From: Oreohelix idahoensis
Lineage: Eukaryota; Mollusca; Gastropoda; Stylommatophora; Oreohelicidae
Length of the DNA stretch: 64,000 bases
Assembly (NCBI GenBank): GCA_024509875.1
Contig: JAMPIV010009910.1
Span: 124,001-188,000 of the forward strand
Reading direction: 5' to 3'
Position 1 is the stretch's first letter. Each line of letters starts with the position of its first letter. The notes below the pieces were generated by a model. The model saw nothing but the letters and a program-made list of their open reading frames with translations. It had not been told where the DNA came from and did not search any database. Positions 57,854 to 64,000 of this stretch are shown piece by piece. A program made the translations under genes and the position numbers.

Positions 57854-60649
57854 TCATCCGATCTTCAGTTGGTTGTTCTCGGTAGGGAGTAACACCAAAA
57901 CTTTCTCTCCTGCTTCCAGTTCTCTCTCTTTCGCGACTTTCCTGTATCGGTTAGCGTGCTTTGTGCGTGCTCGCTTAAAGTTAGTCGTTGCTAGGTCCCA
58001 TCCTAGTTTCAACCGTTCCTTTAAAACCGACACATATTTACTGGCTGAGACAACTGTCTCATCCGCCTTCTCGTCTGTCAGAGACTGAAGTAAGGCTTCA
58101 AGCGGGCCCTTAATGGGTCTGCCGAATAAGAGTGTAGCTGGCGGAAATCCTGTGGAAGTATGAGGAGATTCTCTGTAGCCAAATAATGCTGCAGGAATAC
58201 AAAGATCCCAATCTTCAGGTTTCACTTGTGCCAGTTTACTTAGCATCATGTTGAGGTTTCCATTAGCACGTTCCACGAGCCCATTTCCGGCCGGAGTATA
58301 TGGCTTAGTGTGGATGTGCTGGGTCCTCAAGATCTTAACGATCTCATCCATCAACAGGTTTCGGTATGGAGATCCGTTATCCGTCAACACTTGCTGAGGG
58401 AATCCCAACCGAGTGAAAATCTGCACGAGGGCTTCTGCGACATGCTTGGCATCTGCGCATGTTAGCGGGATAGCTTCTGCCCATAAAGTGCATGTATCGA
58501 CTAAGGTCAGGATAAACCTGTTCCTTCTTTTAGTCCTTTCGAAAGGCCCTAAAATGTCGATCACAACCCGTTCGAATGGTGTTCCCACTATTGGCATTTC
58601 ACCCATGTGGACTGGGGGTGTCCGTTGCTTGGGTGGTACACGTTGGCACTGGGCACAGGATTTGACGTACCTGATAATATCAGTATTTACTCCTGGCCAC
58701 CAATAATGAGTGGTTATACGTTGGTTTGTGGCGTTCTGTCCCATATGTCCGCTGAAGGGAAGAGAGTGCCCCATTTCTAGGATTTGGCTTCTGTACTGTT
58801 TCGGTACTAGGAGCTGGTTGTAACCTTGGTCAGGCTTGCCCGTTCTCCGATAAAGTACGCCATCCTTAGAAAAAATGTCCCCGTGCTGTTTGGGTTCCTT
58901 AGCCATGGGCAGTTTCCTAAAGCAGGGTGCCAAAGTAGGGTCCTTGTATTGCGCTTCTTTAAGTTCCATAGGTAACAAATTAGGCGCAGGCTCCCGTTCC
59001 TTCTTGGTTTGCCCTCTTGTAGTTACTGCTGCCACAATCGGCTCTTCCGGTTTCCCAATACACACGTATCTCCCGCCAAGTATGACTGGGTAGATGGGAT
59101 CATCCATAACAGCCGCTTTGATCACACCTCTGACAAAGTCAGAGTGTATCTCCACCAATGCGATGGGAAGCGCTGTAGGTGCATCACTCTTACGAACTCC
59201 ACAAAGTTGGACGGTCTCTGCTGTCTCTTGACCGGGTTTGACCAGGTTTCTGGCAACAATGCAATCATAAGAAAGCCCCGTGTCAAATAAGCAAGAAGTT
59301 TGAGAACCGTTCAAAATAACAGTACCTCGCGTTGAGGGTCTATCCCCAACAGGTTGGGAATCACTGTCAATAATTCCGCCTTGCGAGACTGTCAATAAGC
59401 ATCCGATGCGTTTCGGCTCGGTGTGCTCGGTCTGATCATATGTCCCGTGCTCAGGGGTTCTCCCTTTGCCACCTTGTCCTTTCTGGCTACGCTGCCATGT
59501 AGGGCGGTCGGGTTGATCAGACTGTTTGGGGTGGTTGGGGTACTTGTTCTTGTAGAACTTGGATTTTTCAGGAGGGGGGTTTTGAGGTCCAGTTTCTCTG
59601 TGGTTATTTTGGTTAGAAGCCTGAGAAGATTGCTCTAGGTTATGTTTTCGAAAATGCTCCTCTGTCGGTTTCCGCTTTGTGGCCGGTAGTTCAGCCAGCG
59701 CATTTTGATAACGCTCAGACTTCTCTAAGATGTCTTCAAGTTTTTCTGCCCCCTGCTCAGCTAGAAATCTCCGGGTATCTGCAGACAATGTGTTCTTTAT
59801 TTGTTCTGTTAAAACAAATTCCTCCAGACCTTCATAGGTAGAGGGGAGCTGCGAAAGCTCAAGGCACTTTGTTAGATATCCCTTCAAACGAGACGAGAAC
59901 TGCTGAAAAGTTTCAGAATTCTCTTTCCGGCTGTTGCGAAACAGTTGCAAAAATTTGCGAGCGTTCATTTCAAAGCGCTCCAGTAACGCTTTCTTCAACA
60001 GATCATAGTTGTCTTGTTGGCTGCTTTCCAGTTTGGCGTAAACATCATACGCAGAACTTTTCAAAGCCTGGGAAAGCTTCATGTTCCAACGCGACCTCTC
60101 TAAACCGTACAGAGTTGCAATTTTCTCAAATTTTTCTAGCCAAGTGTCAATCTTCTCATTTGGACAAGGGAAAGATTCTAGCGGAAAAGACATAGCAGTG
60201 AGATGGGTGGATTGAGTGTTAGAAGGATCAGTTAAGGAAGAATGAGGAGAAGACTCTCCATTGCTGGAGGTAGAGGCAGCACCACGACTTTGAAGTTCTA
60301 GAGCTTTAAGAGCCAACTCATGTTGTCTCTCCTTCTCTCTTTCCTCTCTCTCCTCTCTCTCCTTCTCATGCTGTCTCTCCTTCTCTTTTTCCTCATGCTG
60401 TCTCTCCTTCTCTCTTTCTCTCTCCCTGCGGATTTCCATTTCCTCATCCATCTTCCTCTGCTGTAATAGCCGGTCTTCCGCTTCTTTCCTCTCCGCTGCT
60501 TCTTCTTTCCTCTTTAGTTCTTCTTCTTTCCTCTCCGCATCATATCTCTCAAGTTCGTCCCTGACAAAAGCTTTCGCTTCTTCTCCTTCCAGTCCCTCCT
60601 CTCTCGCTTCGTCCCTGAGAAGTTGTCTAAGCTTTGCCCTCTCGGCCAT
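57854..60649 (-). CDS. Gag-protease-integrase polyprotein of the LTR element
   Basis: 931 codons from an ATG at 60649. Residues ~20-120 form a highly charged coiled coil rich in KER-EKERQHE repeats. ~155-320 is a capsid-like domain (FLQLFRNSRKENSETFQQFS, LERFEMNARKF) resembling the gypsy/SCAN-type capsid. No CCHC zinc knuckle is present. The aspartic protease active site DTG is at 456-458 (SCLFDTGLSYD), with ILGGRY at its end. Integrase follows: an H-H-C-C zinc domain (~626-672: MGHSLPFSGHMGQ ... CAQCQR) and a DD35E core (Asp ~696 in VVIDILGPF, Asp ~758 in VLTDNGS, Glu ~794 in GLVERANG). No RT or RNase H motif occurs anywhere. It ends at a premature-looking TGA. Confidence 0.93.
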   Translation of the reverse strand: MAERAKLRQLLRDEAREEGLEGEEAKAFVRDELERYDAERKEEELKRKEEAAERKEAEDRLLQQRKMDEEMEIRREREREKERQHEEKEKERQHEKEREEREEREKERQHELALKALELQSRGAASTSSNGESSPHSSLTDPSNTQSTHLTAMSFPLESFPCPNEKIDTWLEKFEKIATLYGLERSRWNMKLSQALKSSAYDVYAKLESSQQDNYDLLKKALLERFEMNARKFLQLFRNSRKENSETFQQFSSRLKGYLTKCLELSQLPSTYEGLEEFVLTEQIKNTLSADTRRFLAEQGAEKLEDILEKSERYQNALAELPATKRKPTEEHFRKHNLEQSSQASNQNNHRETGPQNPPPEKSKFYKNKYPNHPKQSDQPDRPTWQRSQKGQGGKGRTPEHGTYDQTEHTEPKRIGCLLTVSQGGIIDSDSQPVGDRPSTRGTVILNGSQTSCLFDTGLSYDCIVARNLVKPGQETAETVQLCGVRKSDAPTALPIALVEIHSDFVRGVIKAAVMDDPIYPVILGGRYVCIGKPEEPIVAAVTTRGQTKKEREPAPNLLPMELKEAQYKDPTLAPCFRKLPMAKEPKQHGDIFSKDGVLYRRTGKPDQGYNQLLVPKQYRSQILEMGHSLPFSGHMGQNATNQRITTHYWWPGVNTDIIRYVKSCAQCQRVPPKQRTPPVHMGEMPIVGTPFERVVIDILGPFERTKRRNRFILTLVDTCTLWAEAIPLTCADAKHVAEALVQIFTRLGFPQQVLTDNGSPYRNLLMDEIVKILRTQHIHTKPYTPAGNGLVERANGNLNMMLSKLAQVKPEDWDLCIPAALFGYRESPHTSTGFPPATLLFGRPIKGPLEALLQSLTDEKADETVVSASKYVSVLKERLKLGWDLATTNFKRARTKHANRYRKVAKERELEAGEKVLVLLPTENNQLKIG

Positions 60650-61398
60650 ATTATGTCAGTGACTGAGACTAGTGGAGAAAAAAACTAGGAAAAAGGATAC
60701 ACTGGTTCCTACCACTTACGAGAAAAAAATTTCCAAAAATTTAAAAGATGATATCCTTAACCCTGGGATACCTCCTCCAAATTAAAATCTAACTATCGCT
60801 GCTATTATCGGCAATAAAGCACTTAATGCAAAACACGACTACGCCAACTAAATGGTAGTTAAGATTACTTCTGAAAAATAAGTTGCTACAGTGGAAACAA
60901 AATAATTATTGTAAAAATTAAAGAGAAAAATAATCCCTTAATTTTAATCCACTATCAAGTTTACCCCTGAAGACAGTTAGGGTGAGGGAGGCAATTAATC
61001 TGGACAAATAGTCCGAAACGCACTCCTTAACTTTAGTTCAAACACCTTCCTGCTTCAGAACCCTTGTGAATGTTATACACTCACAAAACTTTACCAGCGT
61101 TTAGTATTACAAAATCATTAATTAACATGTATTCCGACAATCAACCTGTAACTGAAATGTATATTATTTCTAAATGCTGTGGAAAAAACTATCAGTTTGT
61201 GTGGTCAGCACGCCCGTAAACAGATCGTTAGTCTAGGGGATAAATTATTTATAAAAGATACAAAACTCACAAGACATCACACTCTTACTCTATTTCAGAA
61301 TAAAGAATATGGCGTACAAAATCAAGATAGACGAGTCCACGTTTGTCGTACTCGTCTTCCTATTCTAAGTTCAAAAATCCGTCGGACGAGAACCCATT
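60650..61398 (-). other. Leader (5' UTR) of the LTR element
   Basis: About 750 AT-rich bases between the 5' LTR and the gag start. It should carry the packaging signal. No ORF of note; the plus frame 61179-61406 is accidental. Confidence 0.6.
61380..61398 (-). other. Candidate primer-binding site
   Basis: Directly inside the 5' LTR the minus strand reads aatgggttctcgtccgacg. A TGG two bases past the LTR end is the usual start of a primer-binding site, which pairs with a tRNA 3' CCA. The following bases do not match a tRNA primer I can name with confidence. Confidence 0.5.
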
Positions 61399-61615
61399 TG
61401 TCGTAGATTTTCGATAGGAGTATTAAGACTTGGGTTAGGTCCCTTCTGAATAGGTTGGAATGAGTGATAGATACAGTGAGAGCTGGTGAAAAAAACAATA
61501 GAATTTCCCCACGTGAGATGATAGGATGTGATATAGAGGCTGTCTTTGAGAATCGAGATAATCTTCTCTCTCTCACCTATCTTCTACGACCGTTTTTAAA
61601 GGCGTCAGACAGTCT

Positions 61616-61664
<49 letters not shown>

Positions 61665-64000
61665 TATCTCTATCTACTCACGGGCACGCACATACACGTG
61701 ACGACAGGTAAACACACAGACGTGGGAAACTATAACAATGAATTTATATGTATTATTGAACGAGCTGACCAACGCACTGATTTAGTTCAAGAGAGATTTT
61801 TATTATTATCATCTAAAAAAATCTTCTCACAACACCAAAAATTACATCAAGGAAAAAAACATATACAAATAGTCTTAGAATTCAAGAAAAATGCTACAAG
61901 GATGATAGCCCGTTAGAATCCTACTCTAGGTTTAGCCCACAGCCCCGTTAAGAGAACAGATGATGGCCCAAAGAGTTATAGATACGTAGGGTTGAGGCTA
62001 AGAGTTTTTCTTCTTTTCTCGTAAATGTATGCACAGAGTTGAATAATCTGATTTAGCCTAAGAAGTAAAGAAACTCTAGCAAATAGTAACAAATTCTGCA
62101 GGTTAAACAAAAAAAGAATTAAGACAGTAAATGGGTGACAATCTATAACTGTAAAATAACACTCTGATCTGCGTACACTCATTCATTCAGCCATGGCCAT
62201 GGGTACACAGTTATACTCACAACTTTGCTCGCTGCCTCTGGGAACATACTCAATTCTAATACCTTCACACAGACCCGAAAATGCAGTCCTTGACCAAGAA
62301 ATCCCCAGTTCCAAAAGACGTACTAAACTCTCAGGGAACGATTCCTTGGGTGTTCTAATTTTTCAAATGTCTGATTAAGTCACATAAAATATTGTCCAGG
62401 CACGAAAGTTAGCAGAGCACAATGTCATTAGCTTTGGTTTCTAGAATTTAAGGAATGTCAGATCGGTGTCTACTTTCAGGAAGTTACTATATTTGGTCAC
62501 CACAGTACTAGTCAAAACTCTGTCGGAATGTTTCTGATCTTTGCTTGCCACAACGGGCTGAATTGTACTGAAGAGTTATTCTGGAAGAATTAATTCTGGC
62601 GCGAAGGCCTCTTACTTCATTTAACTGTTACAGTTCAGGTAATGAAAGTGATTTGTTTCTTCCCAAATAAAGTTCACGTACTAGAACGCTGGTAAAGTTG
62701 GGTACCACCGTTTCACTATATAAAAGAAAGAACACATATCAAATAATTTACATATATGTACTCAATATAACTTACATTTTAATAGCAAGCCTACAGCTTG
62801 ACTTATATTTAAAACTTCCCGTAAAAAAGTTATATTAAATAAATCAAACATCATGAATTAGAAAATACATACGTATTTCGTCAACACTCAATGATGTATC
62901 TAGCGTTATAAGTTTAGTTTTTTTTAAATATATTCTCTCGTCTGATTATTTAGAAGTTAAATTAAATTTCTTTATTAGCCGACTGAATTTAAGCAAGAAA
63001 TATAATTTCTGTTTTCCACTGAAACGCGTCACTAGAAAATAATACAGACTATATAGATTAAGCACTCTGTTCAAAAGAACTAGTTTAAAATTAAATCGGC
63101 GATTTAACACTTAATCACTTCACAAAATTTTAGAGAACTACTATATAATATTTACCTCAAAACACAGCATTACAGGATATCGCACAATTAAGAATTTTTA
63201 CGCTCATATTTATGGAAGTCTAGAAGTTCGACAAATTGTCGCAACAAACTAAGAAACTTCGCTTATACAGCTCTACTCTTCGCGAACCACCTGTCTACTG
63301 CGATTTATTGAGAAGAATGAAAATAAAGTTTCAAACTAGGTTTAATATTTTAAAATCAGACAAAGGATGAACTATTTCCCCCCGCCCCGATCTCTCCCCC
63401 TTCTCATAACAGCTACGTTTAACTTAGAGGCGTGTCGTAACTGCCACCAGGGCGATTACGCACCTGCGTTGACAAACTGACCGGGAAAAGCGCGTGTCAG
63501 TTGCAAATCTCAGACAACCGTCTGCCGTGCCACGAGTAATCTCACCCTTCGTTTAACAAACTGACCGAGAAACGGGCGTGTTAATTTCAAAGGTAGACAA
63601 CTTGTCTGAAAGGCAGGGCAGTTTTCACACTACCAGCTGACCATGGCCCGTGGAGCATGAGTGTCATATGCGAAAAACCAGACCCTCTGTCTGCCTGCCC
63701 GTTCTGGCGGAGTGAATTCTCACACTACGGCCCAGAACTCGGCCGAAGAAAACACTGTCCCCGTGGGAACAGCAGACAGCTGTCGGCTCTCCCGGTCTGA
63801 CGGAATGCATTATAACGCTTCTCGTCTGACTGACATCCACGTAATACCATCAGTGCGATACTCAGTTTTGAGAAACAAAACCGGTAAAGTTTAAAAATAC
63901 TGAAGAAAATATTTTTCGCAACCGAGTGATGCGAAAAATACAGGAAAAACAAGTATGGAAAGATAATAAAATGAAAGGATTAGGGTGAGAGAATAGGAAG
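61399..64000 (-). repeat. 5' LTR (cut about 40 bases before its end by the window)
   Basis: Collinear with the left LTR from its TGTCGTAGATT start. Position 64000 corresponds to 57393, so only ~40 bases are missing. It keeps the (AT)n tract (61621-61659) where the left LTR has the LINE. Frames within it (61464-61916, 63661-63894) recur in the left LTR, but no domain is recognised. Confidence 0.93.

Larger units (their letters stand above)
52804..64000 (-). mobile_element. Large LTR retrotransposon without reverse transcriptase (right end just outside window)
   Basis: Structure in plus coordinates: left (3') LTR 52804-57433, polypurine tract near 57434-57450, gag-protease-integrase frame 60649-57854, leader 60650-61398, right (5') LTR from 61399 past 64000. 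LTR ends are TGTC...GACA. Domain order places integrase right behind protease, which among known Ty3/gypsy elements occurs in the Gmr1-like group. There RT-RNase H should follow integrase; here only 126 bases separate the end of the integrase extension from the LTR. It is either a deletion derivative or a distinct RT-less element. Few differences between LTRs imply a young insertion. Confidence 0.9.

Noticed and set aside
61464..61916. 150-codon plus frame in the right LTR
   Set aside because: Crosses an (AT)n tract, is broken by the LINE in the other LTR, and has no recognisable domain.

Overview
This is eukaryotic DNA, almost certainly from a mollusc and probably a gastropod. The organism is inferred from the 5' end of an 18S rRNA gene with spiralian-type sequence (37118-37286, minus strand), several tRNA-derived SINE families, many non-LTR retrotransposon pieces, short exons in long introns, and abundant (AT)n, (GATA)n and minisatellite DNA. 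Nothing bacterial was seen: no operons, ribosome-binding sites or CRISPR arrays. Most long open frames are low-complexity repeats or mobile-element proteins.

The only host gene I can reconstruct lies on the plus strand and runs through most of the window. Its eight recognised exons are 5882-5924 (signal peptide), 9941-10058 and 20572-20710 (first Ig-like domain), 30307-30437, 33556-33924 and 34632-34764 (second Ig-like domain), 49487-49540 (linker) and 52235-52381 (first part of a MAM domain). Splice sites and codon phases agree at every junction except 10058/20572, where one small exon seems to be missing. The predicted product is secreted or anchored at the cell surface: signal peptide, Ig, Ig, short linker, MAM, and then outside the window. 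The middle exon of the second Ig domain carries nine in-frame copies of a 10-residue repeat, eight of them with an N-glycosylation sequon. That makes an expanded, potentially length-variable segment inside an Ig fold. The layout recalls molluscan Ig-plus-lectin immune proteins (FREP/VIgL group), but with MAM in place of the lectin domain.

The introns are filled with repeats. Intron 1 has a 45-bp minisatellite (5950-8143). The intron after exon 2 has a 26-bp minisatellite (10386-12790), two MITEs, SINEs and a repeat family carrying the 5' end of U2 snRNA (16020-16890). The intron before the second Ig domain holds LINE remnants (21.8-28.9 kb). The next holds a 70-bp satellite made from the 3' end of an RNase H-type LINE (31141-32515). 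The intron at 34.8-49.5 kb holds a Tc1-like element, the rDNA fragment, a LINE broken by two solo LTRs, more LINEs and SINEs, and a 2.1-kb RT-encoding LINE (46.8-49.0 kb).

From 52804 to the end of the window there is one minus-strand LTR retrotransposon with about 2.6-kb LTRs that differ by only a few bases. Its polyprotein has gag, protease and a DD35E integrase but no reverse transcriptase or RNase H anywhere between the LTRs. Its left LTR was later hit by a second, nearly identical copy of the 46.8-kb LINE. Together the nested insertions give a relative age order of mobile-element activity in and next to the Ig/MAM gene.
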